Of a stretch of 64,000 bases of DNA, positions 1 to 8,364 are shown in pieces (position 1 is the stretch's first letter; the number at the start of each line of letters is the position of its first letter). The stretch comes from Saprospiraceae bacterium (lineage in GTDB: Bacteria; Bacteroidota; Bacteroidia; Chitinophagales; Saprospiraceae): positions 1-64,000 of the forward strand of contig JAJCYH010000026.1 of NCBI GenBank assembly GCA_029262995.1, read 5' to 3'. The notes under the pieces were generated by a model. It had not been told where the DNA came from, made no database searches, and saw nothing but the letters and a program-made list of their open reading frames with translations. Both the position numbers and the translations under genes were made by a program.

Positions 1-138
1 ACTGAATTACAGAATAGAAATATGGTCTACAGAATATTTTCAATCTATGGGATAAGCCATAAGTTGATAAAAATTAACAAAATTTATAAACAAGTATTGA
101 ATTTAGGTAAAATTGCCGCCTGATTTTTTACCGAACTA

Positions 139-420
139 TTAGTTTAATGTATCAAGAATAATTGTTTTTAACTCATCTATTGAAAGACTGTTTGGACACT
201 TGTTTTCTTGCTTAGCCCTATTTAATTTTCGGAAAGTAGATTCAAAGACATACAAATTAATTTTAGCGATTGAGTCGGCCAACTCATGTTCGTTATATTC
301 TTTTAATACTTGATCACTTTTTGAAAACTCATCAGTGTCTTTTGTACATTGAATATAATTGCCGAAAAGTGCTATAAAAACTAAAGATTATAAAGCTAAT
401 CTCATGGAATGAAGTTTCAT
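139..420 (-). pseudogene. small exported protein gene with in-frame stop
   Basis: Read from the ATG at 418-420, this frame runs 94 codons to a TAA at 139-141 and is interrupted only by one TAA at codon 11. The reading is MKLHSMRLAL, stop, SLVFIALFGNYIQC, then a hydrophilic Lys/Glu/Asp-rich tail ending in IILDTLN. Basic start, hydrophobic stretch and a Cys at its end look like a signal or lipoprotein peptide broken by the stop. No standard start codon follows the stop within the hydrophobic part, so a re-start would lose export. The family is not recognised. The reading is inferred from frame continuity; a sequencing error or readthrough could also explain it. Confidence 0.45.
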
Positions 421-779
421 AATATTTTCTTTTTGGAGAAATGTTCAGTAGAACAGCTTAGAAAAAACAATACTTGACGACTATTAGCAAAAGGTGTTTT
501 GCTACAATAAAACGCAGTAGTGCCCTAGTATTTAAATTAGAAAATTAATGTATTTAGTGAAGTAATGAACTGGGGAATACCACGAAAAACACTCTCGGCA
601 AAATATAAATAGGACTCATTATGATATATTATTAGCAAGATATAAGCAACCAGTGTAAGCCATAATCAAGTATCCGTTAATACTACTATTTTAAACGATT
701 TAACAAACTATTACTTGTGTATTACATGTATCTTATTTAACTTGACACATACACCTACAAATATTTTAAAATTACTACT
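421..779. other. intergenic stretch, nothing recognised
   Basis: AT-rich and rich in stops in all frames. I see no recognisable domain, repeat or RNA gene. It separates the broken small gene on the minus strand from the secreted repeat protein on the plus strand, so promoters for both may lie here, but no clear TTG...TAnnTTTG pair was found. Confidence 0.4.
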
Positions 780-2150
780 ATGAAATATTTTGTTTTACTA
801 TGTTCTTTTTTCCTTTGTAATGATGTGGTGTCGCAATGTCCAACACATGACTTGGACTTAGGTTTCCAGGCTGACGTTGACTCTTTTTTAATTAAATACC
901 CTAATTGTACTGTATTAGATGTTGATGTTTTTGTAGGAAATTGGTGGGGTGACATCAACAACTTTGCGGCCTTTGACAATATTGAAATAATCAATAAACG
1001 ATTTGAAATAAATACAATTCCAGATTTAAAAGATACAATAGGATTCAATAATCTTAAAATTGTAAATGGTGAGTTAATAATTGCAAATAATTTAAATCTT
1101 GAAACTATTATTGGGTTTTCACAACTTAATTATATTAAAAAATTGCGAATTGCGAATAATGAAAATCTTGTTAATCTAAAATTATTAGAAACTCTCGATT
1201 CTATTGAATTATTAGAAATAGATAATTCCCAAAATTATAGTGTAAAGTTTTACCCTGATAGAAGTAGCTTTATTAGAAGGCTTAATCTGTATGGAAACAT
1301 TGACTTTAATGTTAAGGATCATATAATTGGAGCAGAAAGTTTAGTTGTATCTAATAATAATTTTATTAAATCATTTAGTGACTTATACGATATAAGTCCA
1401 AAGGGAATTAGGCGTTTAGAAATTACTGATTTTAACACATTTGAAACAATTGGGTTAAATTATTATGCTGAAATTGAATCAGTAAGATTATCACATATTC
1501 TAAATTTAATTTTAAATGGCGAAAATTCGATAAGTAGACCAATTGAACTTACAATAAAAAATTGTAACGGCTTTACCAATTTGGAACCACTTGAGATATA
1601 TAAAATTCGAAGGTTGGCCTTATCTCATTTGGAAGATTTAAATAGTTTGATTGGAATGCAGTCTCTTGAATTACTTACCTACCTTGAATTAATTGAATGC
1701 AATAAAATTCTAAATGTTGATGTCTTTCAAAATGCTATAAACTTAGAAGCAGCAGTCATAGTGGCAAATGAAAACTTAAGTTTTTGCTCGATAGAACCAA
1801 TTTGCAATATCGTAAATATCGATCCTCAAAAATTAATAATTGTTGGAAATAATGGCAAATGTAAAACTATTGATTCTGTATACTACTATTGTCAATTATC
1901 TCATTTAAATGATTTATCTAAAATAAACATTAAACTATATCCCAATCCTGCATCGTCAATCATATTTTTTGATTTCCCCAGCTCTGAAAATATAAAGAGT
2001 ATTTCAATATTAAATTCTTTAGGTAAAGTTTTAAGGCGGATAGAACCCACTCAAAACTATATCTCTATTAAAGAATTAAATAATGGAGTCTTTTATTTAA
2101 AAGTTAGGGCAGACGATCAACTACTTACTGTTCCTTTCATAAAGGTATGA
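780..2150 (+). CDS. secreted repeat protein with T9SS C-terminal domain
   Basis: A 456-residue exported protein. Residues 1-19 are a signal peptide (MKYFVLLCSFF...VVSQ, cleavage probably before Cys20). The middle, roughly 50-350, holds irregular leucine/isoleucine/asparagine-rich repeats with recurring LxIxNNxNL patterns and phrases such as IGFSQLNYIKKLRI, typical of receptor-L/leucine-rich-repeat-like beta-solenoids in this phylum. From about residue 383 a type IX sorting domain follows (KLYPNPASS, later GVFYLKV), ending FIKV. By family, such proteins are moved across the outer membrane by T9SS and anchored or released. Ligand unknown. It lies alone between two broken small secreted-protein genes. 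Export is well supported; the repeat assignment is an inference from sequence pattern. Confidence 0.8.
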   Translation: MKYFVLLCSFFLCNDVVSQCPTHDLDLGFQADVDSFLIKYPNCTVLDVDVFVGNWWGDINNFAAFDNIEIINKRFEINTIPDLKDTIGFNNLKIVNGELIIANNLNLETIIGFSQLNYIKKLRIANNENLVNLKLLETLDSIELLEIDNSQNYSVKFYPDRSSFIRRLNLYGNIDFNVKDHIIGAESLVVSNNNFIKSFSDLYDISPKGIRRLEITDFNTFETIGLNYYAEIESVRLSHILNLILNGENSISRPIELTIKNCNGFTNLEPLEIYKIRRLALSHLEDLNSLIGMQSLELLTYLELIECNKILNVDVFQNAINLEAAVIVANENLSFCSIEPICNIVNIDPQKLIIVGNNGKCKTIDSVYYYCQLSHLNDLSKINIKLYPNPASSIIFFDFPSSENIKSISILNSLGKVLRRIEPTQNYISIKELNNGVFYLKVRADDQLLTVPFIKV

Positions 2151-2207
2151 TGTTTAATTTCAACCAATAGTCAATCCAAAACTATTTCTTAATTAAAATT
2201 AAATATT

Positions 2208-2627
2208 ATGAAAAATTTAAAAAAGTTACAGGTTTTATTAACCCTTTCTTTGTTTTTATTATTCACCATGATTAATACTGTTTAATCTCAGACATGTATT
2301 GCAGATGATTGTGAAACAACTGAATACGAAGTAGACATATCTGGATTAATTTGCAATTTTGCAATTGATGCTGAATTGTATCGTTGTTGTGATAATACTT
2401 TCCCAACATATGCTAATCATGTTATAGTTTACAATAATTCTTCATCAGATCTTGCTGTAAGAGTTACTTTTCCTAATGTAAATAGGCAAACTTTTACTAT
2501 TGGTGCTAATGATTGTAAAACATTTAGTACTCCTAATGCGTATAACCTAACAGATGTTAGAGTAGAATTTGGAGCAGATGAAGATAATTTTGACTGTTTT
2601 GTCGAATTTGACCATAATTGTGTCTAA
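2208..2627 (+). pseudogene. Cys-rich small secreted protein, stop in signal peptide
   Basis: The ATG at 2208-2210 opens a strong signal peptide (MKNLKKLQVLL...FTMINTV) that meets TAA at codon 26 (2283-2285) and then continues in the same frame as SQTCIADDCET..., to a stop at 2625-2627. The stop replaces the residue just before the expected signal peptidase site, where CAA to TAA would be enough. The mature part (about 113 residues) has eight Cys and a beta-rich look (VIVYNNSSSDLAVRV, FTIGANDCKTF). A start at TTG 2376 would give only an 83-residue tail without a leader. Family unknown. Intact frame after the stop suggests a recent mutation, readthrough or a read error. Confidence 0.6.
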
Positions 2628-3092
2628 TACAATAAATGTTATCCACTTAGCTTTTGCAATATTTCTATATTTAGTTTAACGGTTTAACTGAGATGACTTT
2701 ATTTCAGAGAGAGGTAACTGGATGAAAGTTCGTTTAGGTGTAATATTTCGTATTTAAATATTCGGGAACCTCTCTTTTGTTTCTATATTTTTCCTTCATC
2801 TGCAAAATCACAAAAGTAGTCTGTGTAGTAATTATTTGATTAAGCACTTTCATCATGTCTAATAGTTGTCTAATAGTTGTCTAATAGTTTAACACCTTTA
2901 ACAACATATTGGTTGCAGATGTGTCTAAGCCAACTATATCAGTCATCATTCTTTTCTGACTCTTCAAGAAACTCTCTAAAATCCATATTTAACTCATAAA
3001 TTAAAAAGTAGTAATAAAAGGAAAATCATCATGCAGTAACATTGCACGACAATAAACAAATACATGATAGTATCAAAGAGTAAAATACTAAC
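2628..3092. other. intergenic stretch with degenerate remnants
   Basis: Holds a weak terminator-like pair (AGAGAGGT at 2708-2715 with ACCTCTCT at 2768-2775, followed by TTTT, but a 52-base loop), a three-copy 11-bp tandem repeat, and on the minus strand a 39-codon frame at 2870-2986 starting MDFREFLEESEKNDD, then TGA at 2939-2941, then YSWLRHICNQYVV. The last looks like another small gene broken by TGG to TGA, but is too short to be sure. Nothing else recognised. Confidence 0.35.
2857..2889. repeat. three perfect 11-bp tandem repeats
   Basis: The unit GTCTAATAGTT occurs three times head to tail without mismatch. It lies between decayed gene fragments. Short tandem arrays like this can slip in copy number. 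No protein-coding role is apparent in this strand; on the minus strand the array covers the end of a short broken frame. Confidence 0.85.
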
Positions 3093-3313
3093 ATGGCAGC
3101 AACAAAAGGGAATCAGTTTTGGAAATTCATAGATCCAGAAAGTATTGGAAGAAATCTTAAGTTCGAAACACCAAAATTACTTTGGGAAAAAACTATTGAA
3201 TATTTGAATATTTTCAAGAATGCGATGATAATCCTTTAATTAAAAAGGAAACTACAGAAACGAGTAAAGGTGTTTACAATAAATCTACTGAACAAATGGT
3301 GCCAGATACTTAA
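3093..3313 (+). pseudogene. remnant of phage small terminase (gp3-like)
   Basis: The ATG at 3093 gives MAATKGNQFWKF...ETPKLLWEKTIEY, and after a frameshift FQECDDNPLIKKE follows. This is the N-terminal signature of DNA-packaging small terminase proteins of Bacteroidota prophages (gp3-like), where a 'KGNxFW' start, 'TPxxLWE' and 'EYFxxCDDNP' recur. The shift is explained by a tandem duplication of GAATATTT (3198-3205 and 3206-3213): removing one copy restores one 70-codon frame up to the TAA at 3311. The usual protein is about twice as long, so the 3' half is missing too. No other phage gene is seen nearby, so this is a lone prophage scar. Family assignment is from motif memory. Confidence 0.6.
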
Positions 3314-3393
3314 ATATGTTTATAATTCCAAGAATTAACCTTATCCACTCTTCCACTAAATACTTGCAAATCGCTCAATAAGTCATAAAAAAA

Positions 3394-3421
3394 GGATGAT
3401 ACGTGCATTCACATATCATCC
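3394..3421. other. inverted repeat, hairpin
   Basis: GGATGATA (3394-3401) pairs with TATCATCC (3414-3421); inside, GTG and CAC can pair across one mismatch, leaving a four-base loop. It follows a run of seven A, which makes it a possible terminator for leftward transcription. It lies just upstream of a larger set of inverted repeats. Confidence 0.5.
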
Positions 3422-3475
3422 AGTTCTACAATTTACGATTTATAAAATCTGTGGGATTTTACAAATTACATTGTT

Positions 3476-3557
3476 GTGCAACAGTAAGCATCAGAGTGTG
3501 CGTAGTACTCGATGATGCCAATACTGTTGCACTTTATCTTTCAATAAAGTGCAACAG
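3476..3557. repeat. three-arm inverted repeat with competing hairpins
   Basis: GTGCAACAGTA (3476-3486) pairs with TACTGTTGCAC (3522-3532), with inner arms GCATCA (3488-3493) and TGATGC around 3513-3518. The same right arm, CTGTTGCACTTTAT (3524-3537), pairs perfectly over 14 bases with ATAAAGTGCAACAG (3544-3557), loop CTTTCA. The two hairpins share an arm and cannot form together. No T-run follows the second hairpin, so it is not a simple terminator. It sits in non-coding, decayed DNA. Possible roles are an attenuator, a recombination site, a transposon end or a structured RNA; the sequence alone does not decide. Confidence 0.75.
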
Positions 3558-4219
3558 TTCCTAAAAATATAAGTGAAATTTGTAGATAACATAACACCAA
3601 AAATGCTATTCAAAGATAATGACTTTACTTTATTTCCTTTATTGTACAATTCCTAATACAGATATTTTAGGATTTTTATATGTATTTTTTTTTAATATTA
3701 AAAATAATAATCCCTGTCTTTACGGTATTAGAGGAAACCTTAGGAAAATAGTATCACACGGTATCGCATGTCCTTATACATGCCAAACTGTTACATAATT
3801 TAGAATCGTAATTTATAATACTTTTATTATGAATGACTTATGTTAGTCTCCTCTATTGATTATTTGAATACAAGAATTTGAAACCATATAATTATAGTAT
3901 CTAACACTCTATGGTTAAACTGTCTTTTTGATTCTATTTCTTGATTCTTATTCTCTAAATAAAAAAATTGAGCCAACACTAGATGCCTTCAGAGTCCTCA
4001 ACGATTATGTTCAACAATAATTCAATAATGAGTAATACGTCCATAACATTTTTCTTTTAAAGGTGATTGCCAATAATTGGCGACCTAGCGACTAGGCTTA
4101 ATGCATAGGTATCCAAATAGAAGCAATTGGATGAAAACATTTTAAAAGTAATTAATAAAGGGTTTTTTCAATAGATGGTTAATTATATATTTATAACATA
4201 TTGATAATTAGGCTTTTAG
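3558..4219. other. intergenic stretch, nothing recognised
   Basis: Very AT-rich with long A and T runs. Contains a small dyad CCTAG-CGA-CTAGG at 4084-4096 about 125 bases before the next gene. No gene, RNA or domain remnant is recognised on either strand. Confidence 0.35.
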
Positions 4220-5617
4220 ATGAATAAAATATTATCAGATTTAATAAAAAATCACCAATCGTTTATTGGTAAAAAAAAGACTTCAATTTTTGTTGATAAG
4301 CTAAGTGTGAATGAATTAATCATTTATGATTTAGTAGAAAATAATTTTGGTTTTAATAAAATCTCACAGCTAATTTATAACACTTCACCATCAGGTTCTA
4401 CATACCAAAAATGCAGAAATAGCCTTGTATCAAAATTGATAAAATCCTATTTATTGATATCTAAAGGAAATTCAGTTCAGAAAAAAAAATCAGAACTTTG
4501 GAGACATATTGCATTGTGTAAAATTCTTGGTCAATTTGGCTTAAAATCTATCTGGGTAAAACTTTCAAAAAAAATAATACTAAAATGTAAAAACCTTGAA
4601 CTTAATTATGAATTAGCCGATCTATATAGGATGTTGTTTAAGTATTATGCAACGCAAGAGAAAGATATTGCACTAGCCACTAAGTACAGAATCCTTAACA
4701 AGGATGCTATTAAAAGTTATGATGATGAATGTAATGCAGAATGGATTTATTGTCGTTCAATTCATTACCTATCTACAATGTCAAGTGAGATAGCATTAAA
4801 GAATATAATTGAAGCAATGGATAAGCTTGATCGTCCAAATAAAACAACTCATAGATATGAATACTATGTAAGATTTACAGACTACATTATCCACTACTTA
4901 AAAGGAGATAAAAAAGAAACCATAAAATATCTAATTAATACCAGAAGCTATTTTAGAAATAAAAATCTAAACCATAATCAAATTGATAATATTTTAAGTC
5001 TTGAAATAATTAAAAACTATCTAGAGTCAAATGCTCTAAAGTCAGCTAAAGATGAGCTGTTAACTCTTATTAATTCTAGAAATGTTATAACGGTTCAATA
5101 CTATAGATGTAAAGAACTTCTACTGAAAATATACTTATATGAAGTCAATCAACAAGAAGCAGTATCTATCTTCAGTCAACTAAAGCTCTTAAACAACAAG
5201 TTAAACGAAAAAGATGCATTTAGGAGACTTATGATATATGAAATGTATATTGACTTATTGAAAGGAGAACCTATTAAGTTTCGGAAAATAAAGTATAATC
5301 TTAACAAGGTTAGAAATGAGAAAGATGAAATAATGGTTCCCTATATGATTGGTGAGATTTGCTATAACTTTATTTATAATCAGGACAAATTACTAGATTC
5401 CTTAGAAGCCATTTCAATACGTGTCTACAGAAATCTTAACGACCCAAAATACTCGAGAACAAAATCATTTTTAAAGATTATTGCGTCAATTATTAAACAT
5501 AATACTTACGACCTTCAAATACTTGAAAATGAGGTCCCTATCTCAAACAACTCAGTAGAGATAATCAAGTACGAGCTGCTCTTAAATTTTCTCCTTAATA
5601 AAAGGGAGGGACTATAA
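4220..5617 (+). CDS. hypothetical helical (TPR-like) cytoplasmic protein
   Basis: 465 residues, no signal peptide or membrane segment, Lys- and Ile-rich. Predicted mostly alpha-helical from its pattern of amphipathic segments (ALKNIIEAMDKLDR, AKDELLTLINSRN, AVSIFSQLKLLNNK), resembling divergent TPR-type proteins of Bacteroidota that begin with a short N-terminal helical module. I do not recognise a specific family or catalytic residues. Isolated gene, flanked by non-coding DNA, with a strong hairpin terminator about 230 bases downstream. Function unknown. Confidence 0.7.
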   Translation: MNKILSDLIKNHQSFIGKKKTSIFVDKLSVNELIIYDLVENNFGFNKISQLIYNTSPSGSTYQKCRNSLVSKLIKSYLLISKGNSVQKKKSELWRHIALCKILGQFGLKSIWVKLSKKIILKCKNLELNYELADLYRMLFKYYATQEKDIALATKYRILNKDAIKSYDDECNAEWIYCRSIHYLSTMSSEIALKNIIEAMDKLDRPNKTTHRYEYYVRFTDYIIHYLKGDKKETIKYLINTRSYFRNKNLNHNQIDNILSLEIIKNYLESNALKSAKDELLTLINSRNVITVQYYRCKELLLKIYLYEVNQQEAVSIFSQLKLLNNKLNEKDAFRRLMIYEMYIDLLKGEPIKFRKIKYNLNKVRNEKDEIMVPYMIGEICYNFIYNQDKLLDSLEAISIRVYRNLNDPKYSRTKSFLKIIASIIKHNTYDLQILENEVPISNNSVEIIKYELLLNFLLNKREGL

Positions 5618-5940
5618 TAAATGCATTGCTAATTTACTATTCCCAAAGTCTTATTTGTAAATAAATTAAAGTCCAATTTGACCTATCTCTTATTAAATAG
5701 TGGTATTAAATTTATTTTATATGACCCCTATCCTTCTTTTCTTTTATTTGACCTTTGAAGTACTATAAAGCATTCCTTTAGTGGAAAAATTATAGTATGT
5801 TATGTGATAGCATTGATCTCATCAAAAAGATCGCTAGGAGTATGGAGTGATGTGCATCACTCCTACTTTTTAAGTTTAAATCTTAAGCATTTACTTCCTG
5901 AAGTGCCCTACTTTCATCCGTTTTAGGTGGTATAGTTCGA
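5618..5940. other. intergenic stretch with terminator
   Basis: Non-coding. The only clear element is the hairpin at 5844-5871, annotated separately. Its 3' end runs into a decayed LytTR coding fragment. Confidence 0.4.
5844..5871 (+). terminator. rho-independent terminator
   Basis: GGAGTGATG and CATCACTCC form a nine-base perfect stem around a two-base centre (in practice a six-base loop), followed by TACTTTTT. It lies downstream of the hypothetical gene that ends at 5617 and is oriented to end rightward transcripts. Confidence 0.7.
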
Positions 5941-6280
5941 CCCGTTTTATCCACCACTGATCAAAATCTGATTTTACAGACGCAAGAAGGTGAATTGAGA
6001 TTACCAATAAAAGATATCATTCAAGTATGCGGCGAACATAATTATAGTTATATCTGCCTTATTAATGACAAAAGGAAACTTAAAGAAAACGAATGGAGGC
6101 CTTGAAGAATTATTAAATGACAAAGGATATTTTAGACACCACAAGTCCCACCTTATAATTCATCTGCATATTCAAAGTACTTAAAACGATCAAACCGTTT
6201 TGCTCGCTGACGAAAATGTTATCCCCGTCGCTAGAAGTAGAAAGGACGACTTTAATTACTGGCATCAAAACTATAGTTAA
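5941..6280 (+). pseudogene. decayed LytTR DNA-binding domain
   Basis: Three reading frames in order spell a LytTR domain: LQTQEGELRLPIKDIIQV then GEHNYSYICLINDKRKL in the first, LEELLNDKGYFRHHKSHLI in the second, and DQTVLLADENVIPVARSRK in the third, ending at TAA 6278-6280. The order IPI/ E-NY- / LEE-L-FFR-HKS-LI / V-L-D---IPV-R-RK is the LytTR pattern of response regulators. At least two frameshifts are needed, and no receiver domain or start is left upstream. A two-component or membrane-type LytTR regulator was once here. The neighbouring dus gene is intact. Confidence 0.65.
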
Positions 6281-6380
6281 TAATATTGAATGCATTTCTC
6301 TTTTACAGTTAGTAAAAAAGGGCATTATAATTCAATAAACATCAGTACCGATCTCTTTTCATTTAATTACATTTGCCAAT

Positions 6381-7373
6381 ATGAATGTCACATTGTTGTC
6401 GTCTCCTCTTCAAGGATTTACTGATTACAGATTCAGAAATGCTATTCATCGTTTTTTCGGCGGTATTGATACGTACTATGCTCCCTACATAAGGTTGAAT
6501 GGCAAACTGGTAATCAAAAATGTTTATGAAAAAGATCTAAATCCTAAAAACAACGACTCTCTTGATATAATACCTCAAGTGATGACTTGTAATGAAGATG
6601 AGTTTCTCTTTGTTGCTCAATACGTTAAATCTCTAGGTTATAAAGAATTGAATTGGAATCTTGGCTGCCCCTATCCTATGGTAACCAATAAGGGAATGGG
6701 CTCTGGTTTAATCAATGATCCAGATAAAATTGATCGAATACTGGATAAAGCACATACAGAATCTGATATTAAAATCTCAATGAAAATGAGATTAGGTTAT
6801 GTTGCCAATGATGAAATTCTAAAAGCGTTCTCAGTATTAGCAAAGTACCCTTTAAAAAACATTGCTATTCATGCAAGAATTGGTGCCCAGTTGTATGTAG
6901 GAAGTGTTGACCTAGATGCCTTTCAGAAGTGCGTTGACTATTCGCCTCATAAATTATATTATAACGGTGATATTAGCTCTGTTAGAAATTTTAGAATCTT
7001 ACAATCTCGATTCCCCACCATTGACCATTGGATGATTGGCCGTGGTTTAATTTCAGATCCATTCCTTCCTATGATGATTAAAAATGACTTGCTGGAATAT
7101 CCTGAGGATAGAATTGAAACTTTCAGCAAATTTCACGATACCCTATTTTCAGAATATGAAGAAAAACTAAGTGGCCCTAAACATGTTTTAATGAAAATGC
7201 TAAGCATTTGGGAGTACTTTTCACTCTCCTTTTCAGACCCTGTTTCCATAGTAAAAAAAATAAGGAAATCTAAGTCAATCGATGTATATTATGATACCGT
7301 TATAAAAATATTTGAAGAGGAAAAGAACGTCATTAATAAACAATCAATAAGAACTGAATACGCTTTGATTTAA
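6381..7373 (+). CDS. dus: tRNA-dihydrouridine synthase
   Basis: 330-residue FMN enzyme that reduces uridine in tRNA D-loops using NADPH. Residues 4-17 (TLLSSPLQGFTDYR) match the Dus start, where most members read 'APM.GvTD..fR'. The catalytic Cys is Cys96 in NWNLGCPYPMV. MKMRLGY (about 135-140) is the phosphate/substrate-binding strand, AIHAR (about 168-172) and YYNGDI (about 198-203) line the barrel, and IGRGLISDPFL (about 222) is the FMN phosphate site. Length is normal, and the form looks DusC-like. The gene stands alone between a decayed LytTR gene and a decayed transposase, so it is an intact gene in a decaying region. Confidence 0.92.
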   Translation: MNVTLLSSPLQGFTDYRFRNAIHRFFGGIDTYYAPYIRLNGKLVIKNVYEKDLNPKNNDSLDIIPQVMTCNEDEFLFVAQYVKSLGYKELNWNLGCPYPMVTNKGMGSGLINDPDKIDRILDKAHTESDIKISMKMRLGYVANDEILKAFSVLAKYPLKNIAIHARIGAQLYVGSVDLDAFQKCVDYSPHKLYYNGDISSVRNFRILQSRFPTIDHWMIGRGLISDPFLPMMIKNDLLEYPEDRIETFSKFHDTLFSEYEEKLSGPKHVLMKMLSIWEYFSLSFSDPVSIVKKIRKSKSIDVYYDTVIKIFEEEKNVINKQSIRTEYALI

Positions 7374-7482
7374 GGTAATTAAATAATATACTTGATTAAG
7401 TGTTTTAGCCCTTGAAAGAAAAAGACAGAATTTCAACAATTTATTAGTAATTATAAGCATGAAAGTCACTGAAAAGTAACAA
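7374..7482. other. short gap before IS remnant
   Basis: No coding signal. Probably includes deleted IS sequence, since the transposase fragment starts abruptly after it. No terminal inverted repeat was recognised. Confidence 0.3.
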
Positions 7483-7768
7483 AGAAGATCACTAATTTTT
7501 GATAATGACCTAGCCTTTACTGATCATGGAAGTTTTATGAATCCACCAAATGTAAGATCTTACCTCACAAGGCACTACACCTCACAGGATAAAGGCGGTG
7601 TGGAGAATCGAAAAGGTCAAGTAAGGAGGATAGTTTCCCAAAGGAATTTCCTTACTTGAGGTCTCTGCTCTAACCATCGCTGCCGTAGAAAGAAAATTAA
7701 ACAATAGGTCCTTTAGAATGTTTGGATATAGATCGGCCATTGAAATGAAAAATAAATTACTTATCTAG
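7483..7768 (+). pseudogene. C-terminal fragment of IS30-family transposase
   Basis: The frame begins abruptly with IFDNDLAFTDHGSF, continues YLTRHYTSQDKGGVENRKGQVRR, and after a one-base insertion near 7660 goes on EVSALTIAAVERKLNNRSFRMFGY, stopping at TAG 7766-7768. The DNDLAF, TSQDKG-VENR-G-(I/V)RR and V---LNNR---F-Y blocks are the end of the DDE domain of IS30-type transposases. The N-terminal two thirds and the inverted repeats are missing, so the element is dead. Confidence 0.75.
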
Positions 7769-8060
7769 TGTTGCTTTAGTAACTTGAATGAAATATAGCA
7801 GCAAGTGCTTTATATTAAGTATTGTCTAATGGCTCTACGAAATAAGAGAGCCAATTGGTTAAGCAAAGAAAACGACATTTGGAATCCATACTTCGTGGAT
7901 AAAATATTAACATGCGGCTTGGTAAAAGACATAATTACCAAAGATTATTAAAATCCACAAATGAAAAATACTTCAAGTTCTCCAATAATTTCAAGTAATC
8001 ATTAGTTACAATTACTGATCTTAAATTATTAAAATATTTTTATCACCTAAATCTATAATT
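7769..8060. other. intergenic stretch with unassigned 40-codon frame
   Basis: Includes a plus-strand frame at 7829-7951 (ATG to TAA, starting MALRNKRANWLSKEND) with no recognised family. It may be a fragment left by IS decay or chance. The rest, up to the metal-binding lipoprotein gene, is AT-rich and carries no obvious motif. Confidence 0.3.
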
Positions 8061-8348
8061 ATGAAATTCTTTAAAATTATTTTTTTATTCATAGCTATTA
8101 CAACTACTGGGATTGCCATTTCATCTTGTGGCAATAATTCTTCAAGTAAAACTGAAAAGCAATCCAAAGAATACAGCTCTGCTTATATATGCCCAATGCA
8201 TTGTGAAGGGAGTGGAAGTGATAAGGAAGGAAAATGTCCTGTTTGTGGAATGGATTATGTCAAAAATGAAAACCATAAGGCTGAAGGTAAAAATGAAGAA
8301 AGCCATGATGGGCATGATCATGATGACCAAGAAGGACATAATCATTGA
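8061..8348 (+). CDS. heavy-metal-binding domain lipoprotein, His-rich tail
   Basis: 95 residues. A lipoprotein signal peptide ends at ISSC (Cys23). Residues 42-65 are a heavy-metal-binding domain (HMBD): YICPMHCEG with Cys44, His47 and Cys48, then CPVCGMDY with Cys59 and Cys62. The C-terminal 25 residues are His/Asp/Glu-rich (HDGHDHDDQEGHNH). By family such domains bind copper or related metals at the start of CusB-type efflux adaptors and in small lipoproteins; here it is free-standing, probably tethered to a membrane facing the periplasm. It leads a group with a small membrane protein 16 bp downstream. Metal identity is not shown by the sequence. Confidence 0.85.
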   Translation: MKFFKIIFLFIAITTTGIAISSCGNNSSSKTEKQSKEYSSAYICPMHCEGSGSDKEGKCPVCGMDYVKNENHKAEGKNEESHDGHDHDDQEGHNH

Positions 8349-8364
8349 TCAACTCAATTAATTC

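Noticed and set aside
2708-2775. Terminator after the Cys-rich gene (AGAGAGGT with ACCTCTCT)
   Set aside because: The stem is only eight bases with a loop of about 52, which is too weak to call a terminator.
2857-2889. CRISPR array
   Set aside because: Three 11-bp units directly adjacent with no spacers; it is a plain tandem repeat.
3476-3532. Integron attC site
   Set aside because: The outer boxes read GTGCAAC and GTTGCAC, which break the RYYYAAC / GTTRRRY pattern, and no integrase or repeated sites are seen. Kept only as one possibility in the hairpin finding.
3700-3798. Short Cys-containing reading frame ending ...SHGIACPYTCQTVT, resembling a small peptide precursor
   Set aside because: No ATG, GTG or TTG start is in frame near it, an AT-rich stretch precedes it, and no modification or export genes are nearby.
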